Made by a program: the position numbers and the translations under genes
The notes under the pieces: model-generated
Told to the model about the DNA's origin: nothing
The model's input: the letters and a program-made list of their open reading frames with translations, nothing else
Database searches by the model: none
Part shown: positions 1 to 9,223 of the stretch, piece by piece
Numbering within the stretch: the first letter of the stretch is position 1
Layout of the letters: every line of letters starts with the position of its first letter
NCBI GenBank assembly: GCA_963565915.1
Contig: OY751495.1
Span: 558,001-622,000 of the forward strand
DNA length: 64,000 bases
Reading direction: 5' to 3'
DNA from: Entoloma clypeatum
Lineage: Eukaryota; Basidiomycota; Agaricomycetes; Agaricales; Entolomataceae

Positions 1-600
1 GGATATCACCACCGCCGGAGTATCTGTATACCCAAAATACGCGGATTTTGTCAAGAAACTGAGGAAATCATTTTCCCCAGCTGACAAAGAAGGAGACATG
101 TTGACCATGATGAAAACGCAGAAGATGGAAGGCATGACAGCCGATGAATATGTCAAAAAATACAAGTTGTGGTTAGCAGAAAGTCTGATCACTAAGGATT
201 GGTCTCTCATGGACTACTTTATGGAGGCGTTACCCCACGCACTCCGAGACAAGATACTGTGGCTCAGAGACTCAGACCCAATGGGGGAAAGAAGAAGTTT
301 AAGGTTAATTATAACCCTGCACCCCAAAACACGCACTTCGCCCCAGATCCAAATGCCATGGACATTGACCGGCTGACTGCCGAAGAAAGAGACGACCACT
401 TTAAAAAAGGGTTGTGCTTCATCTGCCACCAGGCAGGACATCATGCTGATGCACACAAAGGAGGAAAGACCCCAGTTGCAAACAATACATTCAAGAAAGC
501 TTCTGATGCATATGCCCATATCCGAGGCATTTTCAAGGACTTACCAAATGAGGAACAAGACACCTTAATCTCCGAGATGGAGAAACAGGGTTTTCAATAA
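1..600 (+). pseudogene. Gypsy-0 gag remnant
   Basis: This is the Gag part of a Ty3/Gypsy retrotransposon, cut by the left edge of the window. The first frame (open from base 2 to about 280) reads as a capsid-like retrotransposon gag domain. The sequence then changes frame, and the rest of Gag continues in another frame to a TAA at 598-600. The C-terminal part has a zinc-knuckle-like motif, CFICHQAGHHADAH, in which the last cysteine of CX2CX4HX4C is histidine. The frame change within Gag indicates a small deletion, so this copy is dead. It is followed after 14 bases by the protease ORF. Gag would package element RNA in virus-like particles. Confidence 0.75.
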
Positions 601-614
601 AGCGGCCTGTACCA

Positions 615-1131
615 ATGTCAGCCCCCGCTCAGTTTTCAATCTCCCTATCACCTGTAATTGTAGCTGACATGAATGACAAATCTTTTTCAATTCCCATTTC
701 AATGTCAGGCGAAGGAGAAAGCATCAATGAAAGACTAAAGACAAATGCCCTGATAGACTCAGGAGCAGGAGGAACCTTCTTGGATCAGAAGTTTGCCACA
801 GCTAACCGAATGGAGCTTATTCCGTTACTAAAGCCCATTCGTGTGTTCAATGTGGATGGAACAAAGAACAAAAAAGGAACGATCACCCATTGTACATGGA
901 AGAAGATCTGGATTGATGACAAAGAACTCGACATCAGGTTCTTGGTCACCGGACTTGGAAAGGAAACCACCATTTTGGGGTTACCCTGGTTGAAACAATA
1001 CAACCCGAAGATTGATTGGGAAAGAGGAACCTTGGATATTGAAACTATCAGGTTCAAGAAGACCCTAGCAGGGGTCATGAGGAAGAAATTTGATGAGCTC
1101 TTGGCATCAAAAGTAGTGTTTGAGGGTTTGG
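615..1131 (+). pseudogene. Gypsy-0 aspartic protease / start of Pol
   Basis: Start of the Pol polyprotein of Gypsy-0. The retropepsin active site is visible as IDSGAGGTFLD near residues 48-58, followed by a second conserved block (TTILGLPWLKQYNPKIDW) typical of Gypsy proteases. The reading frame is interrupted at 1132, where the LTR of another element begins. The apparent last residues up to 1148 are LTR sequence. The following several hundred codons (N-terminal reverse transcriptase) are missing. The element resumes at 3253 in the late reverse-transcriptase connection region, so material was lost when the Gypsy-A and LTR-B pieces between them were inserted and rearranged. Confidence 0.8.
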
Positions 1132-1419
1132 TGTTGAGGCGACGCTAAGTCAAACGACATCGCGAGCCCAAACTTAGGAACAAAGTGGAAAGATGATAAG
1201 AGAACTGTATTGCCAAGAGACCCAGCGGGAATCTCAAGAGAACAAGCTATCGAATACAAGTGAAAGTACCCTACTATATATGTAAATTCCATGAGGCTGC
1301 GTTGTGGCAGCATCATGCTGCACGATAATGATAAGATGTCCTCATGTACGATATGATGTAGATAAGATAAGATTGAGATAAGATAAGATAAAGTGAAAAG
1401 TGGAAATACGATCATAACA
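1132..1419 (-). repeat. Gypsy-A copy 1, 3' LTR
   Basis: 288-bp LTR reading TGTTGAGGCG...CATAACA on the plus strand. It is closely similar to the LTRs of Gypsy-A copy 3 (36169-36452, 42065-42348) and more distantly to those of copy 2. It carries the same cluster of GATAAG motifs near 1370-1395. The adjoining coding sequence lies on the minus strand, so this is the 3' LTR. A purine tract (AGAAAGGGGGTAA on the minus strand) abuts it at 1420-1432. The 5' LTR of this copy is missing, so no TSD can be tested. Confidence 0.9.
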
Positions 1420-1430
1420 TTACCCCCTTT

Positions 1431-3094
1431 CTAGATCTCGACTTCCAGGTGAGATATGATGTCGTCCGGGGTGTCCGTGAAATTTTCATATGGTTTAAAT
1501 TCCAATCCTTCGAAGATGTTTGCGCGTAAGCGCCAGGGTGCATTCGGGTTTAATTTAAAGAAGTCCTCCACCGCTTCCTTGGCATGTTCTAGGTGATCCT
1601 CGGGTTCCCACGTGTTGTGGTCCTGAGTCAGACCCTCCCATTGCACTAAATATTCCAGCTTTCCTCTCTTCAACCTTGAGTCAATAACTTTCGCGACATC
1701 GTACTCCTCTTCGCCATTGATAACTATCGGGTTTGGTGCCTGCACCCTTTGTGATATAAATAGTGGTTCCTTAAATAATCGGACTCGTGATACATTGATG
1801 ACCGGGTGGATTTTCCAAGTCTTCGGTAATTTAAGTTCTACAGCGTGTGACGAAATGATTTTGGTTATGGTATAGGGTCCAATCCATCGTTCGGCAAGTT
1901 TCTTTAAGGGTTGGTTCAACTTCAGGTCTTTAGTCGATAACCAAACTTTGTCGCCAACTTTGTAAACTGGTGCATCACCCCGTTTCAGGTTCGCATACCG
2001 TTCCATCTCTTCTCATGCTTTTACTAGCGCCGCTTCCGCCTCCTCATGAATCTTCTTCATTCGCTCCGCGAATTCTTTTGCCGGTTCTGACTTTTCTGCC
2101 CTCCGAGGTTCTACGCCCATCCTAGGGTTAAACCCATAATTTACATAGAACAGCAAAAACTGAGTTGCCGTGTGAATTTTATTATTATAGGCGAACTCCG
2201 CGGTTGCCATCCATTTGGGCCAATCTGTTTGCCGATGGGAAATAAATGATCTTAGATATTGCTCCAACTCCTGGTTGATGCGTTCCGTCTGTCCGTCTGT
2301 TTGCGGATGATATGCCGTTGATAATTTAGTTGTGATCCCCAATATTTTATTTAGTTCCTTCATAAATATTGCTGCAAATTGTGGTCCTCGGTCTGACGTT
2401 AACGATTCTGGCAGTCCATGAAGTTTCCAGACTTCGTCCCGATATAGTCTAGCTAATCCTTCTGCTGAGACTTCATCGCGTGTTTTGATAAAGTGTGATT
2501 GCTTTGTCGATCTGCAAGCCACGACTAATACTGCGTTGTACCCCTGAGCTTCTGGGAGTCCTACAATAAAATCTGCTGTAACATGTTTCCATGGTCCTGC
2601 ATGTTCCGTGTTTGCTTTTAATTTACCGGCTAGCGGTTGAGGCACGTTTTTTGATCGTTGACATCTGTCGCAGCCCTCGACGTATGCTTTGACCATGTTT
2701 GTAATACTAGGCCACCAATAATTACGTGACCAATTCCAGGGTCTTCCACTGCCCTGGGTGTCCTGCAACTGGGTTGTCGTGGTGTAATTTAATTATTTCC
2801 TCCCTGAGTTCCTGACTTTTCGGAACATAAACCTTTCCTCTATGTAACCAGAGTCCCTGCTCTTCGTGCCATTCATCTGCGCGCAATGTTTTGGTATTTG
2901 TTTTTTTTAACTCTTCCACTGCTTTCAACACTTGTTCATCAAGCTCCTTGGCATCCCTGATGCGTTTTAATAGTTTACTTTCTTCTCCATCAATAAGTAT
3001 GTGACCTCGATCCATTGCTCGCAAGTGGAAGTATTCCGGTTTTAATAATGTTACGTCTTCGTTGTCATTTTCCACCCCCTTTCTATGATCGACC
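1431..3094 (-). pseudogene. Gypsy-A copy 1 integrase and chromodomain, 5'-truncated
   Basis: C-terminal half of Gypsy-A Pol on the minus strand: end of RNase H/linker, integrase zinc finger, integrase core and chromodomain (VIDSRLKRGKLEYLVQWEGL). The integrase motifs SDRGPQF and TDGQTERINQE are present. Two frame problems are seen. One is a one-base change inside the zinc finger near 2720-2768, shared with copies 2 and 3. The other is a stop near 2012, where copy 3 reads through. Homology to copy 3 (matching 36464-38128) ends abruptly at 3094, where an LTR-B fragment begins, so the copy is truncated at its 5' side. Confidence 0.85.
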
Positions 3095-3252
3095 AGTATA
3101 CTAAGGGGGATGACGAAGTAAGGTAGTGAGTCAGACTGGGAATTGAAGGTTGTGAAAGTAGACATTAGACATAGTGAGCTCATAAGAGGGCACCGAGCCG
3201 GGCCAATAAGTAAAAGTGATGACATCGTCCACATACCGCAGAGTCCGTAACA
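3095..3252. repeat. LTR-B fragment
   Basis: About 158 bp matching the end of the family-B LTR. It shares the closing run GAGTCCGTAACA and the block around TAAAAGTGATGACATCGTCC with the solo LTR at 26570-26940. The start of the LTR is missing and it is fused directly to the truncated Gypsy-A copy at 3094/3095. Gypsy-0 coding sequence resumes right after it. Confidence 0.75.
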
Positions 3253-3497
3253 ACTACTCAGACATTGCCAAACCCCTGAATGATCTGACAAAAAGGATCA
3301 AGAGTGGGGATGGAATGAAGACTGCCAGACAGCATTTGACACATTAAGGCCCCATTCGGCAACGCGGTTAGGTCAGAGTTTGGCCAGGTTAGCAAACTTT
3401 GGCAAATGTCCTGACAAACGAGGTCAGGTTGGTCACAGTTCGTCACAGCCGTAGATTTTATGATAAGCAATCCGACATCTCTCCCTCTTCGTCGAAC

Positions 3498-4928
3498 ATG
3501 GTTGTCAATCGCACATCAAGAAACACAACACCTGCTCTCCATGATCTACGACGAAAGAAGAAATTTGCTGTACTATTGGCGCTGACAGGGGCAGCAACGG
3601 TCATCTCACAGTATCATGCACGGTTCTTTGATAAACGGCCCATACATACATTGATACTTACCGGTCAGCAATGGCTCAATGAGTTGATGGAAGGTGAGTA
3701 TGATAGAGCCTACTATGCTTACAAGCTTATGCAACGATCAGGACACCCCATACGATTCCGTCAGCAGTTTGGCATGGAGCGCTTTGTCTTTCGTGACTTG
3801 TTACGTCAACTCCGGCGGCGGTGTGGACTTTGCGACACAAGATATGTCACAGCGGAGGAGCAGCTCGCGATCTTCCTTCGGATAGCACGCACAGGTCAGG
3901 GGAATGCTGAGATGCAAGAAAGGTTTCAAAGAAGCGGCGATACAGTTTCAAAGTAAGCATCATGAATTATATTTATATTTATATCAAATATGTTTGAAAT
4001 GGTTGCATGCTCTTGTTCCTGCAAAGGCATTCCATCGGGTCCTCAATATGCTCACATCTACAGAGTTCTACCATGTCTACGTGAGGTTTCCGCCAGATGA
4101 TGAGGTACCGCCTGAGATCCTCGGGAATCTGTGATTCTACCCTTTTTTTGAAAATTGTCGCGGTGCTGTTGATGGATCACTACTTGATGCTTTTGTATCA
4201 GAGGCTGAGATGGCTCGATATCGCAGTAGAAAAGGGCGTCTGTCTACGAATCTTCTAGCTGCCTGTCAGTTTTGTCTATTGTTCTGTTATCTCCTCAGCG
4301 GATGGGAAGGAAGTGCGGCAGACAGCCGAATATATGGCGAGGCCCGACGTGAAGATTTTACGATCGCTCCAGGAACATATTACCTGGGTGACGCAGGTTT
4401 TCCGGCCTGTGATTCTCTCCTAGTTCCATACAGGGGAGCACGGTATCACCTCAATGAATGGAGTCAAAGTGGACTACGGTGCTGTGGATTTTTATGGAAA
4501 TTTCGCATCATGTCTACTAACTTCCTTGTTGCAGGCCAGAACGAAAGGAGGAGCTTTTCAATCTTCGCCATTCATCACTTCGGAATGCCATAGAGCGAAT
4601 CTTCGGTGTGTGCAAGCGGCGATTCAAGTTGATGGTGGTAGCACCTGAATACAACCTCCGAACGCAAGCCAAAATTCCCCTTGCACTGGCTGTTCTCCAT
4701 AATTTCATTAAACTTCTCAACCCCACGGATGATGCTGAAACAGATAACGACAACTCAGAGGGAGGTGGCATCAATGGTTCCGAAGATGGCGCTCCCGTCA
4801 TTGATCCTGAGCATCTTCATTCACACATCACACAAGAAGAGAAAGACAGGGCAAGCAAAATGAGGGATGATATTGCAGATGCAATGTGGGCTGACTATCA
4901 GCGAATATTAGCTGAACGACAATTATGA
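3498..4928 (+). pseudogene. PIF/Harbinger transposase (DDE superfamily), one in-frame stop
   Basis: Transposase that would cut and paste the surrounding element. I start it at the ATG at 3498 (MVVNRTS...). Likely introns are 3953-4026 and 4479-4534, both GT-AG and both restoring the frame. DDE blocks are visible: first D in NCRGAVDGSL, second in YYLGDAGFP, and the final E in SLRNAIERIFGVCKRRF, followed by the usual hydrophobic block LAVLHNFI. A TGA at 4132-4134 interrupts the frame before FYPFFENC, where related proteins usually have arginine; a CGA to TGA change would explain it. It ends in an acidic tail and a TGA at 4926-4928. Confidence 0.85.
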
Positions 4929-4996
4929 CCAATGGTATACTATATCATAGCGATGGGTAACAAAAATCCTACTAGTATTACCTTTCGGTAGGCTCA

Positions 4997-6045
4997 TCAA
5001 ACCTCCAACTCAAGCTCACTCTTGATAAAGCGGGTGCGAAGAGATTTCTTCCGGATTGCGAGAATGGTGTCTGCAAAACCTGTGTCGAGACGGATGTGCT
5101 TGACGACACGCAGATGTTCATCATCGGAGAGGTCGCCGTCATCTTCAATTGCGTGGATTGCGGCCCTCTTGCGCTGAGGTGAGCTCAAAGGAATGGTGGT
5201 ATCTTTCGCAAGGGACTCAGCAAGATGATGAATTGACGACATCATGCCATCAATCGCATGGCTGCCTGACTTCCTATGGCCGTTTCGAGATCGTTTGTTG
5301 GACACAATGGGGGTGCTAACAGCAGGCAAAGGAGACTGAGAGGCGGTGCCAGTGGGAGGGAAAGTGGTAGATGTAGTAGTGGGAAGGTGAATAGATGGTG
5401 TGGCAGAAGCGGAGAGCTGGGTAAGGACTGGATCAATTGGAGGTTCATCAGACTCTGAGTCACTTTCGGAATCGGAGGCGTCACTGGAAGATCCCGCCCT
5501 CACAACACCTTTGCCAGTTGCATATGTCCCTTTGATAAGATCAGCCATGTCGTTGAAGAGAGGGAAAGCAGTTTTCCGCCATTTCTTCAATCGTGGATGT
5601 GCCTAGGGATCAGGAAGTTGAGACATAAATATAGCTCAAAAGCATAGATGAAATGAAACCTACAGTGAGAAGGGCAGTCCACACATCATCGGATGCTGTC
5701 GCAAGATGATTGTCGCTGTCCCATCCGAAGCCAGAAAAATCGCGGACTTGCTTGACCTCCTTGTATTCTTTCTTCAGCTATAAATACGATGTGGTGAGCT
5801 ATACGTAGAGTATCAGAATTGGGATAGGAACTTACTGTGGCCCACCGGTTCTTACAACTGTTGGCAGTCTTCACGGCACCACCAGATTGAGCCTCGGTGC
5901 CTGCGAGAAGTGTCTCGGTGGCAGTCCATGCACTGGTATGCCAGTTGCCGTTGCTGGTCTGTCAGCCTTCCATTCGTTCCGTGAAGAGAGCATCGAGGAG
6001 GACGGTGTCACAGCTAGCATTCCACGTGGCACGGGGTTGGGACAT
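4997..6045 (-). pseudogene. Myb/SANT-like DNA-binding protein of PIF/Harbinger
   Basis: Second protein of the Harbinger element, thought in this superfamily to help the transposase bind DNA or enter the nucleus. The start is the ATG at 6045 (MSQPRATWNASCD). Three exons can be read: the first contains CKNRWAT, the second KKEYKEV...FSGFGWD...DDVWTALL, and the third KKWRKTAFPLFNDMA followed by a Ser/Asp/Glu-rich low-complexity tail. This is the Myb/SANT-like fold seen in many basidiomycete genomes. One TGA (5962-5964) interrupts exon 1. The gene converges on the transposase within the element. Confidence 0.75.
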
Positions 6046-7313
6046 TATTGAAGGAGATTGTAGGGATAGAGAGCTAGTGTGTGAGTGTAAAGAGAGTGAA
6101 GTGGATGCTGGATGATTGGGTGTTAACTTTGCTGCTTTTCTAGGTGTCGAACACAGACAAAATATTTTTTTGTTTCAAGTTTATAGCACAGCGGCAAATG
6201 CTACATGCTTCATCCACACCACCAGTCCGCAATCCATCGCTAAAGTTCTTGACTCGGTGGATGCTAGACTCAATGGGGCTCAATTTGCTTGTAGGCAGCT
6301 GGAAGATGAACCCTACATGTAGAAAGAACGGCTTCCATGGACCATGATGGATTGGCGATAAGATTGTTGTACATACATCTAATCGAGCGTGACAAGTTGC
6401 GAAAAGTTATGATGGTTAGGTTAGACCCTTAACTCAGTTAAGGGTTCTAAACCTGGCCAAACTCTGACCTAACCGCGTTGCCGAATGGGGCCTAAAGGAC
6501 AAATTTGCGGAATCACCGGTATTGTTAATGCCAAACACTGACAAACTGTTCATCATAGATTCTGATGCATCCAAATGGGCAACAGGAGCAGTACTGCACC
6601 AACAAGATGTAAATGGAGACTGGCACCCCTGCGGATATATATCGCACTCATTCTCTGTGGCAGAACGGAACCATGAGATCTATGATCGGGAACTTTTGGG
6701 AATTATCCGATCACTGGAAACCTGGAGGCATTACCTCCTTGGATCACCGTTTCCAATGGTCGTTTTATCTGATCACAAGAACCTGATTACCGGGAACCCC
6801 AGAAATTGAACAGACAACAGGCACAGTGGAGATTATATCTCTCTGGGTTTGAAATCAAACTAGTACACACCCCAGGATCAAAGATGATCCAGTCTGACAC
6901 CTTGTCAAGACGACCGGACCATATACCCAAAACACAGATAACGAAGACATTATTGTCTTACCATATGACATCTTTGTCAAAACAGTGGACCTTGAGCTAC
7001 AAGGAGACATTTTAAAAGCAACCGAGAATGATGAGCTCTTCTCAAAAGCCATCACCGCCCTAAAAGAATTGGGCACACCCCCAATCAAATCACATTTATC
7101 AGAATGGAGAACAGAAGACGGAATATTTTTCTTCTGTGACAGATGTTATGTACCGCCAGATGAGACTCTGTGCCAGGAAATAACAAAACGGTACCATGAC
7201 TCCCTACCAAGCAGACATCCGGGACATCTAAAGACCTTGGAATTGGTCAGACGAAACTATTGGTGGCCAGGAATGTATGTTGGAGGATGTGCAACCTGCC
7301 AACAACATCAGGA

Positions 7314-7686
7314 AAAATCATTTAGCTACTTTGAGCTCAGCCACGTTCCATAGCATTTGTACAGTGCATCGCGGTCAAAACCGACCTCTTGGCACTCCTA
7401 AACAAACAATGCTAACTCTACCTTGAAAAATGTTGAATTTTCTCCGAAAACCATCGGAATTGACTCGGATCAATGAGCACTTGCGACCTATCACAGCGGT
7501 TTTCTTAAATTCTGGGTTTGATTTTTTTTTCGACCTCGAAAGTGGATTTTGGACCCTTAGGACCGTTGATGGCTATATATAGGTTGATTTGTCAGCTGAT
7601 TGGCAGATGTCGAGGCGCGTCCAACACGCATTTGCACGACATATGTATGTATTGCATGGAGAACGGAGAAGCAGTCAAGAAATAAA
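7314..7686. other. Noncoding stretch
   Basis: No convincing coding sequence, repeat or RNA gene seen. It lies between the end of recognisable Gypsy-0 integrase and the transposase remnant on the other strand. It probably holds decayed flanks of both. Confidence 0.5.
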
Positions 7687-8311
7687 CTATGCAGGGTTAT
7701 TCACCACCTCAAGTCTCATAACAACAGCCTGTGGGATTCTTCTGTGAGAGCGATATTTTTTGACAGCATATTCTGCGAGATGTGCATCCAATCCAAGACT
7801 TCAGACATCGGAAGGCAAAGTTGATAAGAAACAGCATATGTAGAATAATTAATGACTTACTCATATGCAGATAAATACTGCCACATTTTTCGATAGAATG
7901 CCCGAATTGTTTTTATTTCACAGGCATCGAGAAGCTCTGGTACGAGCCTTCTTGCTGTTTGGAAGGTGCCATCTCCGAGATAACGATAACCTACCAAGAG
8001 TGTTAATTCATCATCAGAGTTCCAATCAAGGCTTACGGTTTTTGACCCATCCCCAGTACATTTCTATTGGGTTAAGCTCACAATGAAACTTCAGAAGAAA
8101 GTAACACTTGTGGCCAGCCTCCTCAATGATGATCTGGAGGAGAGGCTTCTCGGCGCGACGTTCCATGAGAGGAGGGTGCTTACCTATGTGGGGCCCCGTG
8201 GCCCTCTTGTGAGCAGAGGCGTCAATGGACGAGGGGGAGGCGCCTCCCACCATGCTCGCGCATTTTGTCAGTGCTGTGACATGGCGTGAGTGGGCTGGTG
8301 CTTACCTTTGC
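7687..8311 (-). pseudogene. DDE transposase C-terminus (fungal, PKFHCELNPIEM type)
   Basis: C-terminal end of a DDE transposase on the minus strand. The diagnostic block KFHCELNPIEMYWGWVKN, which carries the last catalytic E, is at about 8050-8110. It continues after a short broken stretch as YRYLGDGTFQTARRLVPELL. A likely intron (GTAAGT donor near 7860) leads to a last exon reading AEYAVKKYRSHRRIPQAV, with a TAG at 7687-7689. Upstream coding sequence is cut at 8311/8312 by the 3' LTR of Gypsy-B, and I do not find the N-terminal part on the far side of that element. Confidence 0.7.
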
Positions 8312-8659
8312 TGTTATGCTTAACAAACCGTTCCAAGGTTCGGGCAGAGTATGCAGGAAAGTGGAAAGGCGAAGAGCAATGTGATTGCTAAATCTAAGGA
8401 ATCTAGCTATAGTACACAGGGTTTATATAGGTACTGACTATAGGCGATAGCATATGAGTCAGTGCTGCGCAAGGCAGTGTATCTGAGTAAGATAACTGCG
8501 GAAGGCAGTGCGTCTGAGTAAGACAACTGCGGAAAGCGAGTCAGCGCGGGAGCGAAGTATACTAAAGGAAATAAAGTATAATACGATATGTGTAAGCGGG
8601 GGCCGATGAGTAAAAGTGAAAAAGTAAGCATATACGTCCGTAGTCGTTAGTCCGTAACA
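8312..8659 (-). repeat. Gypsy-B 3' LTR
   Basis: 348-bp LTR, TGTTATGC...CCGTAACA on the plus strand. It matches 13462-13831 and the solo LTR at 26570-26940. It contains several repeats of a short GACTGCGGAAGGCAGTG-like unit in its middle. Short ORFs inside it are not genes. Confidence 0.9.
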
Positions 8660-8696
8660 TATTCCCCTCCTCAAGGTCTGTGTCCTCACAGACTAC

Positions 8697-9065
8697 CTAC
8701 TCCCATCCATCGTTGCCATTTGGATCGGCCCAGGCAGGGTCAACTCGGTTACCCCAATCCTTTATCAGTTCATCGTTTACCGCCGTGGCAAACTCTAAAC
8801 CTCGAACGGCGAGGCGAAGGCGTCGGTTCTCGACAGCAAGGGTGTTGGTATAGTTTTTGAGGATGAGCTTCTCCTCAGCGGTGGGGGTGGTTGGCAAATC
8901 GGAGAGGGTATGAAGGCGGATATGCATCTGCCGGTGGAGGATGTCGGCGACGGAGGTTTCGAGCGCATGGATCTGGTCGCGCATGAAGAGCGCTTCGCCG
9001 ATGAGGGTGGTGATGGTGGGGTTGATATCGGAATCATCGGTGGAGGCGGCGGTGATGTTGGACAT
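8697..9065 (-). CDS. Small ORF between pol and 3' LTR of Gypsy-B, unknown function
   Basis: A 122-aa ORF starting at ATG 9065 (MSNITAAS...) and ending near 8697, only about 40 bp before the 3' LTR. I do not recognise it. The sequence is acidic at the N-terminus, then mostly helical in character with leucines spaced as in a coiled coil (residues about 25-95), and it ends Trp/Asp-rich (DWGNRVDPAWADPNGNDGWE). No signal peptide or membrane segment is visible, so it is not an obvious envelope protein. It is intact although pol in the same element is broken. It may be a genuine accessory ORF of this Gypsy lineage or a captured fragment. Confidence 0.5.
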   Translation of the reverse strand: MSNITAASTDDSDINPTITTLIGEALFMRDQIHALETSVADILHRQMHIRLHTLSDLPTTPTAEEKLILKNYTNTLAVENRRLRLAVRGLEFATAVNDELIKDWGNRVDPAWADPNGNDGWE

Positions 9066-9223
9066 GGCAGAAATGATGTTTGAAAGGTATAAGAAGAACG
9101 GTGTGTTGGGCGAGAAGAGTTGGAGCGGGGAACTCAATGTGACAGAAGTCGATGTGGAAAATGGCTCTCAAAGTTTGTTCTTTTATCGTGGACGCGATGG
9201 ATTTTGCCGATGAAAGTCTCGGA

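Larger units (their letters stand above)
3348..6492. mobile_element. PIF/Harbinger DNA transposon
   Basis: A 3,145-bp element with about 43-bp terminal inverted repeats that look near perfect. The left end starts GGCCCCATTCGGCAACGCGG and the right end is its reverse complement. It is flanked by the 3-bp target duplication TAA (3345-3347 and 6493-6495), the pattern of PIF/Harbinger elements. It carries the two convergent genes typical of the superfamily: a DDE transposase on the plus strand and a Myb/SANT-like DNA-binding protein on the minus strand. Both contain one in-frame TGA, so this copy is probably not autonomous now. Confidence 0.92.
3253..7313 (+). pseudogene. Gypsy-0 RT end, RNase H and integrase start, split by PIF/Harbinger
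   Basis: Gypsy-0 Pol resumes with the RT connection block (YSDIAKPLNDLTK), with a frameshift just after it. It is interrupted at 3348-6492 by a DNA transposon. Taking out that insert and one TAA restores the frame, running into the RNase H motif [19 protein letters not shown]. RNase H continues with SDHKNL and the linker ending DTLSRRPDH. An integrase zinc finger (HPGHLKTLELVRRNYWWPG ... CATCQQH) ends the recognisable sequence near 7313. Further frameshifts lie near 6800 and 6970-6985. No integrase core is found downstream. Confidence 0.8.

Noticed and set aside
8407..8689. Small ORFs in the Gypsy-B LTR
   Set aside because: They lie within a noncoding LTR and are not kept in the other LTR copies.
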